Shown here piece by piece: positions 6,978 to 14,437 of a stretch of DNA of 17,120 nt (the first letter of the stretch is position 1; each line of letters starts with the position of its first letter). Location of the stretch: the NCBI GenBank assembly GCA_002869465.1, contig PKSW01000323.1, forward strand, positions 1 through 17,120, in the 5' to 3' direction. Both the position numbers and the translations under genes were made by a program. The DNA is from Marinilabiliales bacterium (GTDB lineage: Bacteria; Bacteroidota; Bacteroidia; Bacteroidales; F082). The notes below the pieces were generated by a model. It was not told the DNA's origin. It ran no database searches and saw only the letters and a program-made list of their open reading frames with translations.

Positions 6978-8939
6978 TTATTGGCCCAAATCTCTGAATG
7001 CATAGATGAGAATATTCATATCTTTCCAGATATTATAATCCCTTGCATATAGTATATTCAGATCAACAGCCGTTTCTGCATCAATATCTCTAGACTTCAT
7101 GGCATTTGATGGATTCAAAACACCTTTTCTGATGTTTGGCAAGTGAACAGTTTCGTTCTGAACTGGACAATAACCTACCCAGCTTTTCAATCCAAATAAA
7201 ACGACAAGCAGGTTTTTAATGAAGCCGCCTGGTTGCTTTTGAAAGAATATCACGATGGGAAACAGCAAAAGAAGAAGACAACTCAATAAAATATCGATTA
7301 AACGTTTATTTCTTCTATTAGCGGCTTTATCTACTGCGTTGATATTGACAGTATATAAATCGCCCCGTGTATGTATTGAGTTGCTTCCAATGATGGATAA
7401 ACTGTCTTCGGGTGCTATTTTATAATCTACTTCCAAATGTTGCCATTCCGTCATTTTATCAATGATCATATGGTGTGGGATATTTTTCGAACAAAAGATC
7501 ACTTCGTCAATCTTATAAATGGTGACGATGTCGTTCACCTGGTTTATATTTCCCACAAAATCCTTATCCTTTATTAGCTTTTCGCTAATACTGACCATAC
7601 CAATATATGCTGGTTTAGCATAAGCAGATTCAAGTAATTTTGATACCCGGATGGCTTCTTCTTTTTCACCGATCACTAAAAAACGCTGGCTTTGTTTTTC
7701 TCCAAGCTGTATCCAGGGTATTTTGAAAATATACAACACCAATCTTATCAATGGCAACGCAATCATACCCCATCCAGCACCCAGTAAAATCAGCGCACGC
7801 GAAAATCTGAACGACTCAGGGAGTAAGGCGTATAACACCAGAATAATGGTGGTTCCAACGATCATCCCGGTTAATGATTTTATGATCCTCACAGGTTTAT
7901 CATACCCCCCGCTAAAATATATGGATAACAACCAAATAATAATATATGCCGGTATGACGTAAACAAAGAACACATGCGGATAACTCCCCCCCTCGGTGTA
8001 GACAAAACTCCGGCCCCAAATCATGGTTATCATTAAGATACCACCCAACAAAGCGGTGGCATCCAATACTGCAAGTATGAGCCTTTCAAAAAGCCTTGAT
8101 AGAATAGCCAGGAAAGCTCTGAAATAAATGGCTATATTGATCAAGTGGGTAAACAACCGTGCGCTTTTATAGGTGAAATGCTTTTTTGCAAAGATGACCA
8201 TGGCATTATAAAACACCAGCACGTAATTCACACTACTTTTTTTAGTGCTTTCCCCTTTATAATGAATGATCCTGGTTTTTGGGAAATAGTAATTTTTATA
8301 TCCGGCTTTAATCACCCTGTACGAGAGGTCAATATCTTCGCCGTACATAAAAAATGTTTCATCCAGCAAACCGATCTCATCCAGTACTTTTTTGCGAAGC
8401 AACATAAAGGCTCCGGACAGAATTTCAACTTCATGAATCTCGTTCTCATCTAAATAGCCGAGGTGATATTTTGAAAATCTTTTTGAACGGGGAAACAGGC
8501 TGGATATACCAAACATTTTGTAAAATGCAGCTTCAGGGGTAGGTAATCCTCTTTTTGACTCAGGCAAAAATTTACCCGCTCCATCGACCATTTTAACGCC
8601 CAATGCCCCAGCTTCCTGGTGCGTATCCATAAACTCAACCACCTTTGAAAAAGTATCATCTTCCACCACCGTATCAGGATTAAGCAGCAGCACATACTCT
8701 CCTGATGATTTCTTAATTCCCTGGTTATTGGCTTTAGAAAAACCAAGATTCTGCTTGTTCTCATAAAGCCTCACCTCCGGAAACTTCTTTTTCACCATGG
8801 CATTCGACCCATCGATGGAATTGTTATCCACAACGATCACTTCGCCATCCACGTTTTTCATCGCTCGCCTTACTGCATGCAAGCATTGTTCGAGGAAATA
8901 CTCGACATTATAATTGACTATAATTACAGATAATTTCAT
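6978..8939 (-). CDS. GT2 glycosyltransferase fused to a polyprenyl-glycosylphosphotransferase-like membrane domain
   Basis: Residues 1-240 form a GT-A glycosyltransferase of the WbbL/rhamnosyltransferase type. It starts MKLSVIIVNYN, with DNNS at 38-41, NPD at 87-89 and GEDIDLSYR at about 200-208. Membrane segments follow near 262-283, 287-308, 323-342, 360-373 and 382-405. Next comes a CoA-binding-like fold (RFLVIGEKEEA, about 419-429). Then KRLIDILL at about 545 and a last membrane helix open what looks like the sugar-phosphate transferase domain of WbaP/PglC-type enzymes. Only about 18 residues separate that helix from SWVGYCP, the counterpart of SLVGPRP, so the catalytic core seems absent. 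It probably transfers a sugar to a lipid-linked glycan. The ATG at 8939 is preferred over a TTG four codons upstream because it begins the canonical GT2 strand. It is divergent from the flippase. Confidence 0.85.
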   Translation of the reverse strand: MKLSVIIVNYNVEYFLEQCLHAVRRAMKNVDGEVIVVDNNSIDGSNAMVKKKFPEVRLYENKQNLGFSKANNQGIKKSSGEYVLLLNPDTVVEDDTFSKVVEFMDTHQEAGALGVKMVDGAGKFLPESKRGLPTPEAAFYKMFGISSLFPRSKRFSKYHLGYLDENEIHEVEILSGAFMLLRKKVLDEIGLLDETFFMYGEDIDLSYRVIKAGYKNYYFPKTRIIHYKGESTKKSSVNYVLVFYNAMVIFAKKHFTYKSARLFTHLINIAIYFRAFLAILSRLFERLILAVLDATALLGGILMITMIWGRSFVYTEGGSYPHVFFVYVIPAYIIIWLLSIYFSGGYDKPVRIIKSLTGMIVGTTIILVLYALLPESFRFSRALILLGAGWGMIALPLIRLVLYIFKIPWIQLGEKQSQRFLVIGEKEEAIRVSKLLESAYAKPAYIGMVSISEKLIKDKDFVGNINQVNDIVTIYKIDEVIFCSKNIPHHMIIDKMTEWQHLEVDYKIAPEDSLSIIGSNSIHTRGDLYTVNINAVDKAANRRNKRLIDILLSCLLLLLFPIVIFFQKQPGGFIKNLLVVLFGLKSWVGYCPVQNETVHLPNIRKGVLNPSNAMKSRDIDAETAVDLNILYARDYNIWKDMNILIYAFRDLGQ

Positions 8940-8980
8940 CCGGAATAGCAAAGCGTTTCAAAGATAAAACAATTGAACGG

Positions 8981-9011
8981 CAAATATACCGCCTTGAATT
9001 ATTAAAACAAA
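8981..9011 (-). promoter_or_regulatory. Promoter of the GT2 fusion gene (TTTG-N19-TATATTTG)
   Basis: On the minus strand TTTG (9011-9008) is followed after 19 bases by TATATTTG (8988-8981), a full match to the Bacteroidota consensus. A second -7-like box, TATCTTTG, lies closer to the gene at 8966-8959. The -33 element sits in the same short divergent region as the flippase promoter, so the two may compete for polymerase. Confidence 0.65.
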
Positions 9012-9028
9012 CGGCGTATGATAATTCT

Positions 9029-9036
9029 TATTTTTG
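9029..9036 (+). promoter_or_regulatory. -7 promoter element of the flippase gene
   Basis: Reads TATTTTTG (TAnnTTTG) 17 bases before the ATG, so transcription would begin about 10 bases upstream of the start codon. No TTG occurs at the expected -33 position; that position is taken by the -33 element of the divergent glycosyltransferase gene. Confidence 0.45.
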
Positions 9037-9052
9037 CGTTTAAGATTCAACC

Positions 9053-10351
9053 ATGTTAAAAAAAATTGTCGGCACTACCGGAACCAGGCTTTTAAATGCG
9101 TTTATCAACCTGGCGATACTTTTGTTGATTACCAATAAAATTGGCAGTGAAGGATTTGGTGTAATTGCTCTGATCATGGTTGATATTACTATAATCCAAA
9201 TGCTGATCGATCTGGTAGCCGGAAGTGCCTTGATCTATTTTAGTTCGAGAGCAAATATCGGCCAATTGCTTTTTCCCGCTTATTTATGGATTGGTCTTGT
9301 CATTGCTGTTTTCTTCGGTTTTTCTATATTTACACAAGTTATTTTCCCGGTGTTGTACACGACTATTGTTCCGGCCGGCTTTGATTTGCATATCCTTACC
9401 CTAGCTCTATTAAACGCACTCATGATCACACATTACAACCTGCTGATCGGCAGGGAAAGAATAAAAGCATATAATATTATTTTTACGATACAGATCCTCA
9501 GCTTTCTCGGGGTATTTGTAATCAATCTAATTATATTGGGAGATCAAACACCGCTTTCTTTTGTTCATGCTTTGTATATAGCTTACGGTGCAGGTTCCAT
9601 AATCGCATTTTTCACTGTTTTAAGCAAAGCCGGCCCTCTTATTTTAAAAGGCTGGAAAGGGATTCTAAGGCAAGTGATTCATTTTGGGTACATTTCGTTT
9701 CTTGCTAACATTCTAAATATTGGCAACAAACGGATCAGTTTTTATGTATTACGCTATTTTACAGGTCTTTCGGCATTAGGAATATACAACGCAGGGGTGC
9801 AGTTGACAGAAGGATTACGAATCATAGGCCAAAGTATTTCACTGGTACAATTCTCTTCCATTTCTAATTCTGATAATAGGGAATATGCTAAAACCCTGAC
9901 CATAAAACTGATGAAATTCACCCTGATTTTAACATTGATGGCCATATTGATTCTATTGGTCATACCTGAATCCATTTATACCTGGGTGTTCAGCAAGGAT
10001 TTTACAGAGGTGAAGCCAATCATTATTGCATTAAGCCCGGGCGTTGTTGCCCTTGCTGCAAATAATATTTTCAGTCATTATTTCTCCGGTCTGGGCAACC
10101 CCAAAGTAAATATGTGGTCCAACCTTGTTGGCCTTGTTTTCACTATTGTTTTAGCTTTTACTTTGATACCCCTTCTGGGATATATTGGCGCTGCTATTAC
10201 TGCATCTGTTAGTTATATTTCGTCGGTAGTTTACCAGTATTTCGTATTTAAAAAAGAAACGCAAACGCGATTTACAGATTGGATTCCGGTTAAGAAAGAC
10301 GTATCAGATTTTGTGACACTGACCAAAGATGCAATTAAGAAAAAGGTATAA
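9053..10351 (+). CDS. Oligosaccharide flippase family protein (Wzx/MOP superfamily)
   Basis: An integral inner-membrane protein of 432 residues, strongly hydrophobic throughout, in the normal size range for Wzx-type lipid-linked oligosaccharide flippases with 12 or so membrane helices. The N-terminal GTRLLNAFINLAILLLITNKIGSEGFGVIALI is typical of the family: a first helix, then G-x-x-GFG before the second. A later GLSALGIYNAGVQLTEGLRIIGQSI matches the start of the second six-helix half, and FSGLGNPKVNMWSNLVGLV fits the family's C-terminal half. The tail is short and basic. It probably moves an undecaprenyl-linked glycan across the inner membrane. The neighbouring GT2 gene supports this. Specificity cannot be read from sequence, and a teichuronic-acid or O-antigen type exporter is equally possible. 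Confidence 0.85.
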   Translation: MLKKIVGTTGTRLLNAFINLAILLLITNKIGSEGFGVIALIMVDITIIQMLIDLVAGSALIYFSSRANIGQLLFPAYLWIGLVIAVFFGFSIFTQVIFPVLYTTIVPAGFDLHILTLALLNALMITHYNLLIGRERIKAYNIIFTIQILSFLGVFVINLIILGDQTPLSFVHALYIAYGAGSIIAFFTVLSKAGPLILKGWKGILRQVIHFGYISFLANILNIGNKRISFYVLRYFTGLSALGIYNAGVQLTEGLRIIGQSISLVQFSSISNSDNREYAKTLTIKLMKFTLILTLMAILILLVIPESIYTWVFSKDFTEVKPIIIALSPGVVALAANNIFSHYFSGLGNPKVNMWSNLVGLVFTIVLAFTLIPLLGYIGAAITASVSYISSVVYQYFVFKKETQTRFTDWIPVKKDVSDFVTLTKDAIKKKV

Positions 10352-10361
10352 CGGGAGGTCA

Positions 10362-12071
10362 CTATTTATCATTCATGTTTGTAGCCACTTTGAGTAAAGT
10401 CAGGATATGAAACAGCGATCCCTGCGACAATTCGTTGAGATTTAAACTTTTATTCAATCGCAAAGAATCTTCAAGTCCCCCCTTTAATTGCGCTTTGATT
10501 GCAAGCACCATTTCATTGGGAGCATGATATTTCTTCCTACTTTCCGGCATCAATGATTTAATTTGTTGCCTGACTTTTTGTTTGAACAAGAGCCTTTTGA
10601 GTTGACGGTTATGATTGATTGGAAAACCCCAGTTGGCATTTGTTATATTGTTTAATTCGGGATTGACCAATTGTGTAAATGACCTGTATAATTTGAAATT
10701 TTTCTTTTCATGTTCATCCATCGAATGCACCATTTTAAAAAAACCAGGATGATAGAATGGTGATGTACTCCAGATATATTGCCTGTTCCTGTCTTCACCC
10801 TCAAAAAGCCAGTTTTTGGCACGTTCGAAGATCAGGAAATGTTTGTAGTTGAATTCCATATTCGCATAGCCATATCCATTTAAATGAGCTCTCATTTTCC
10901 GTTCTTTATCAGCAACATTTAAATTGAATATTTGATTACAAACTCTGACTGTAGTAACTTCATTGCTTTTTAAAATCTGCGAATCTATACCACCATCAAA
11001 TAATTGCTTCTCCGGAAACAAACAGGCCAGTGTTTTATCGCCTCCATCACCGGTAAGCATGACACCATATTTTTGAGCCATGTTTTTTAAGAATGGGATT
11101 ATAAAAGCCATTCCCAGATAGTTCATGCCGTACTTAACATCAGCCAATTCGTTGAAATATTCGGGCGACCATTCTTCCAATCCAGTTAATCCAAATTGCG
11201 TTTTATAAATCTCACAAAGCTGTTTAACAACTTTTACATCTGCTTCAATGATGGTATTTTTATAGAGAAAACTTTCATAAGCTGCTTTGTGCTTTTGTTT
11301 TTCAATTTCACCCATGATGATCCTGGAATCGAGACCCCCACTTATTGAGAGCATGGGTTTTTCAAATGCATCTAACCGATCCTTAACTGCCTGTTTAAAT
11401 ACTTCATATAAAACCTCTTCATGAATTTTAACTCCCCTCCCCGCTTCCTGCCAATCCTCCAGTGAAATGCGCCGACTTTGCAAACTGAATACTATATCTA
11501 ATTCAACAATGGAAGAAGGCGCAAGTCTCAACAGGTTTTTAAAAAGCGTTTTATTACCTAAAGGAAATCCTAACCTCATGTACTCATAAATACTTTGTTC
11601 ATCGAATGCCAATTTCCCGGTTAAACTTTGCACGAGCCCAATATCTCTGCTGATGATGAACGGATCAGAATTCGAATAATATACAGGCAATCGCCCCATT
11701 AGATCATTCACAACGATCATTTTACCAGTTATTTTATTAAACAGGTAAATGATGAATTCACCATCCAGTTTTCTTAGGTATGTTAAGCTGGTATCTTTTT
11801 TATTGGGATGGAACAATCCTTCGATGTACGTCCGAAAAACCTCATCTTTTAAAATATCCAATCCGTAAATTTTTCCTTCAACCAGCAACATATAATCCGG
11901 CTGCTCAATTAGGCAAACCGGATAATTTTCCTTGCCCTTTTTTAAAATAAGAAACTGTTTTTCCCTCAATAATATGATCACTTCCGGCAGTTTTTCAATT
12001 GCAGCTTCTGTCCTTTTTAAAAAAGAAGTGTCAATCTGGTCTTGCTGGTAAATGAGTGTAATACCTGGCAT
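10362..12071 (-). CDS. Asparagine-synthase-like ATP-dependent amidotransferase/ligase without a glutaminase cysteine
   Basis: A two-domain protein of the AsnB family, 569 residues. The C-terminal synthetase domain (about 215-500) has the PP-loop SGGLDSR at 244-250 and TGDGGD at 340-345, both needed to adenylate a carboxylate. The N-terminal part keeps the outline of a class II glutaminase, for example LDGEFIIYLFNKITGKMIVVND-MGRLPVYY at about 102-132. It starts MPGITLIY, so the Cys2 nucleophile of true glutamine-dependent enzymes is absent. It therefore either uses free ammonia or another amine, or makes an amide-like bond as beta-lactam synthetases do. No lasso-peptide partners (PqqD-like or transglutaminase-like proteins) are nearby. 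Beside a flippase and glycosyltransferase, amidation of a sugar acid in surface polysaccharide is my inference. It converges on the flippase with 10 bases between the stops. Confidence 0.82.
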   Translation of the reverse strand: MPGITLIYQQDQIDTSFLKRTEAAIEKLPEVIILLREKQFLILKKGKENYPVCLIEQPDYMLLVEGKIYGLDILKDEVFRTYIEGLFHPNKKDTSLTYLRKLDGEFIIYLFNKITGKMIVVNDLMGRLPVYYSNSDPFIISRDIGLVQSLTGKLAFDEQSIYEYMRLGFPLGNKTLFKNLLRLAPSSIVELDIVFSLQSRRISLEDWQEAGRGVKIHEEVLYEVFKQAVKDRLDAFEKPMLSISGGLDSRIIMGEIEKQKHKAAYESFLYKNTIIEADVKVVKQLCEIYKTQFGLTGLEEWSPEYFNELADVKYGMNYLGMAFIIPFLKNMAQKYGVMLTGDGGDKTLACLFPEKQLFDGGIDSQILKSNEVTTVRVCNQIFNLNVADKERKMRAHLNGYGYANMEFNYKHFLIFERAKNWLFEGEDRNRQYIWSTSPFYHPGFFKMVHSMDEHEKKNFKLYRSFTQLVNPELNNITNANWGFPINHNRQLKRLLFKQKVRQQIKSLMPESRKKYHAPNEMVLAIKAQLKGGLEDSLRLNKSLNLNELSQGSLFHILTLLKVATNMNDK

Positions 12072-12098
12072 AAGGTTTTATGTCTGCACAATGATTCT

Positions 12099-12106
12099 CA
12101 AAAATA
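12099..12106 (-). promoter_or_regulatory. -7 promoter element of the asparagine-synthase-like gene
   Basis: TATTTTTG on the minus strand, 28 bases before the ATG, matches TAnnTTTG. No TTG -33 element lies at 19 bases. The region is shared with the divergent DUF2892 gene, for which only a one-mismatch box (TACTTTTA at 12132-12139) is visible. Confidence 0.4.
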
Positions 12107-12158
12107 CGTTATTTTGATTTGTTATTTTTAATACTTTTAGCACGTAAAATTTAAAAAG

Positions 12159-12350
12159 ATGAAAAAGAACATTGGAAAAATTGATAAAATAATTCGAATT
12201 ATTATCGCCATCATCATTGCGGCCATAGGATTTTACTACCAGACCTGGTGGGGTTTATTAGCGCTCATACCTTTGTTTACGGTGTTTACCAGTTTTTGTG
12301 GACTGTATCCTATTTTGGGTATAACCACCCGAAAAGAAAAAGCGGATTAA
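12159..12350 (+). CDS. DUF2892 (YgaP-like) small membrane protein
   Basis: A 63-residue inner-membrane protein. A basic N-terminus (MKKNIGKIDKIIR) is followed by two hydrophobic helices at about 11-27 and 30-47. It ends with FCGLYPILGITTRKEK, which corresponds to the conserved C-x-LY-x-x-LG-x tail of DUF2892 proteins. Some family members are fused to rhodanese domains (E. coli YgaP), but this one stands alone and carries one cysteine. Its function is unknown. It is divergent from the asparagine-synthase-like gene and is followed by a repeat element, so it is probably transcribed alone. Confidence 0.8.
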   Translation: MKKNIGKIDKIIRIIIAIIIAAIGFYYQTWWGLLALIPLFTVFTSFCGLYPILGITTRKEKAD

Positions 12351-12355
12351 TAGAT

Positions 12356-12448
12356 TGTTATTTCGAACGAACGACGAAGAAGTGAGGAGAAATCTTGAAG
12401 GTAGCTGCTATGTTCATGCGTAATCTCTCACATACATTCGAGATGTCA
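12356..12448. repeat. Degenerate inverted-repeat element (REP/MITE-like)
   Basis: Between the DUF2892 gene and parE, the left end reads TGTTATTTCGA and, after a short spacer, GTGAGGAGAAATCT. The right end, read on the minus strand, gives TGACATCTCGA and then GTGAGAGATTACGC. The outer 11 bases match at 8 positions, and both halves share GTGAG-AGA-AT. The layout (T-G-x-x-ATTTCGA ... GTGAGAAATCT) is that of the short non-coding intergenic repeats seen in many Bacteroidota genomes. There is no ORF in it. It may act as a terminator or be a dead transposon derivative. TGACATTTCG at 680-689 is a possible relative. Confidence 0.5.
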
Positions 12449-12484
12449 GCAATTGCTCAATCAATTCGCTGAAACCCTTTATTT

Positions 12485-12509
12485 AACAAAGATTTCAACA
12501 CCCTTTGTT
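12485..12509. repeat. Hairpin-forming inverted repeat upstream of parE
   Basis: AACAAAG (12485-12491) and CTTTGTT (12503-12509) are perfect 7-bp arms around an 11-base loop, extendable to TTT(A)AACAAAG with one bulged base. It lies about 45 bases before the parE -7 box. It could be a protein-binding site or the 3' end of the preceding repeat. No U-tract follows on the plus strand. Confidence 0.3.
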
Positions 12510-12553
12510 TAAAAACTATTTACCGTTGCAGGTATTACTGTTTCTTAAGTTTC

Positions 12554-12561
12554 TACTTTTG
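12554..12561 (+). promoter_or_regulatory. -7 promoter element of parE-ttcA
   Basis: TACTTTTG matches TAnnTTTG. A TTG lies at 12526-12528, with a 25-base spacer that is longer than the usual 19. The final G of the box is the first base of the GTG codon at 12561. If the box is used, transcription starts downstream of that GTG and the ATG at 12579 must be the start codon. Confidence 0.45.
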
Positions 12562-12578
12562 TGGCAAAATTGGGTGAA

Positions 12579-14435
12579 ATGTCGGCAGAATATACAGAAG
12601 ACAGCATAAGATCATTAGATTGGAAAGAACATATCCGGCTCAGGCCCGGCATGTATATAGGAAAATTGGGTGATGGAAGTTCCCATGATGATGGCATTTA
12701 TGTGCTGATCAAAGAGATCATCGACAACTCTATTGACGAGTATGTTATGGGGCATGGAAAAACTATTGAGGTCACCATCAGCGATAAGGAAGTGACCATC
12801 CGGGATTATGGCCGAGGTATGCCTTTAGGGAAAGTAGATGAGTGTGTAAGCAAAATCAATACTGGCGCTAAATACGATTCGAAAGTTTTCAAGAAAGCCG
12901 TCGGGCTTAATGGGGTGGGCTCAAAAGCAGTGAACGCTTTATCATCTTTCTTCAGGGTGCAGTCAGTTCGTGAGGGCAAAACCAAGGTTCTTGAATACGA
13001 GCGGGGTGCTGTTATAAACGATTTCCCTATTGAAGCCAGTGATGAGAAACAAGGAACCATCATCACTTTTATTCCTGATAGTGAGCTATTTGGGAATTTT
13101 CATTATTTGTTCGCGTATATTGAAGAAATGCTCTGGAATAATGTATTTCTCAATAATGGATTGACCATCATTTTTAACGGGCAAAAAATGCAGGCAAAAA
13201 ATGGTCTGCTCGACTTGCTCGAACACAACATCAATGGCAATGGCCCTGTTATCTACCCCATCATCCACATAAAAGAAGATGATTTTGAATGTGCTTTCAG
13301 TCATAGTTCCAGGGCTTATAGTGAAGAATATTTCTCTTTTGTAAATGGCCAGCATACCACGCAGGGGGGCACACACCAGAATGCTTTCAGGGAAGCCATT
13401 GTAAAAACGATCCGTGAGTTTTTCAATAAAGATTTTGAAACCAGCGATATCCGCACCTCCATTATTGCAGCCATCAGTATTAAAGTTCAGGAACCTGTTT
13501 TTGAATCGCAAACAAAAACCAAATTGGGCTCGCAACACATTGAACCGGGTGGACAAACCATCCGTAATTACATCCACGATATTATCAAGCGTAACCTGGA
13601 TAACTATCTGCATATCCACTCAGAGACAGCTGAAGCTTTGTATAAAAAGATTCTTCAATCGGAGAAGGAGAGAAAAGATATGGCTGGAATTAAAAAACTG
13701 GCCCGCGAAAGTGTTAAAAAAGCAAGCCTGCACAATAAAAAGTTACGTGATTGCAGGATACACCTGAACACGAATCACGAAAACCGGCTGGATACCACCC
13801 TTTTCATTACCGAGGGCGATTCGGCGAGCGGTTCCATTACCAAATCACGGAATGTGCAAACTCAGGCTGTATTCAGTTTGAAAGGAAAGCCCTTGAATTG
13901 CTATGGATTAAGTAAGAAAATTGTTTATCAAAATGAAGAATTCAACTTGTTGCAAGCCGCTTTAAACATTGATGAAAGCATTGAAGACCTGCGGTATAAC
14001 AATATTGTGATTGCCACAGATGCCGATGTGGATGGGATGCATATTCGTTTGTTGTTACTTACTTTCTTTTTACAATTCTATCCTGATCTTGTAAAAGCAG
14101 GTCATTTGTATATTTTACAAACACCCTTGTTCAGGGTACGTAATAAAAAAGAAACGATTTATTGCTATAATGAAACTGAAAGAGTTAAAGCCATCAATAA
14201 ATTGGGTGTTAATCCGGAAATAACGAGGTTTAAAGGACTTGGTGAAATTTCACCCGAGGAGTTCAAACATTTTATCGGTACCACCATCCGCCTTGATCCG
14301 GTCATATTGCGACGGGAATCGTCAGTGGGTGATACACTCTCATTTTATATGGGCAAAAATACACCTGAAAGACAAGGATTCATTATAGATAACCTGAGGA
14401 TTGAAGAAGATATTGTTGAGCACAAGGTGGCTTAA
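12579..14435 (+). CDS. parE: DNA topoisomerase IV subunit B (ParE), type IIA GyrB/ParE family
   Basis: ATPase subunit of topoisomerase IV, which decatenates daughter chromosomes with ParC. From the ATG at 12579 the protein has 618 residues and starts MSAEYTEDSIRSLDWKEHIRLRPGMYIG, the usual Bacteroidota ParE N-terminus. A GTG six codons upstream would overlap the -7 box. GHKL ATPase motifs are EIIDNSIDE at 46-54, DYGRGMPL and GLNGVGSKAVNALS at 109-122. The transducer domain includes the QTK loop (ESQTKTKLGS). The Toprim domain has EGDSASG at 412-418 and DADVDG at 481-486. RFKGLGE lies at 550-556. At about 620 residues it lacks the GyrB insert. GyrB is the alternative, but the length, N-terminus and lack of insert favour ParE. 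ttcA follows after 2 bases, and parC is not adjacent. Confidence 0.9.
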   Translation: MSAEYTEDSIRSLDWKEHIRLRPGMYIGKLGDGSSHDDGIYVLIKEIIDNSIDEYVMGHGKTIEVTISDKEVTIRDYGRGMPLGKVDECVSKINTGAKYDSKVFKKAVGLNGVGSKAVNALSSFFRVQSVREGKTKVLEYERGAVINDFPIEASDEKQGTIITFIPDSELFGNFHYLFAYIEEMLWNNVFLNNGLTIIFNGQKMQAKNGLLDLLEHNINGNGPVIYPIIHIKEDDFECAFSHSSRAYSEEYFSFVNGQHTTQGGTHQNAFREAIVKTIREFFNKDFETSDIRTSIIAAISIKVQEPVFESQTKTKLGSQHIEPGGQTIRNYIHDIIKRNLDNYLHIHSETAEALYKKILQSEKERKDMAGIKKLARESVKKASLHNKKLRDCRIHLNTNHENRLDTTLFITEGDSASGSITKSRNVQTQAVFSLKGKPLNCYGLSKKIVYQNEEFNLLQAALNIDESIEDLRYNNIVIATDADVDGMHIRLLLLTFFLQFYPDLVKAGHLYILQTPLFRVRNKKETIYCYNETERVKAINKLGVNPEITRFKGLGEISPEEFKHFIGTTIRLDPVILRRESSVGDTLSFYMGKNTPERQGFIIDNLRIEEDIVEHKVA

Positions 14436-14437
14436 AC

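Noticed and set aside
10362..12071. Lasso-peptide or beta-lactam biosynthetic cluster
   Set aside because: Only the AsnB-like protein is present. There is no PqqD-like protein, transglutaminase-like protease, precursor peptide or oxygenase nearby.
12449..12456. GCAATTGC palindrome as an operator
   Set aside because: Eight bases are too short and common in AT-rich sequence; it also lies at the edge of the repeat element.
13086..13619. 177-codon minus-strand open frame
   Set aside because: It lies wholly inside the parE coding sequence in antisense, with no family resemblance and no promoter.
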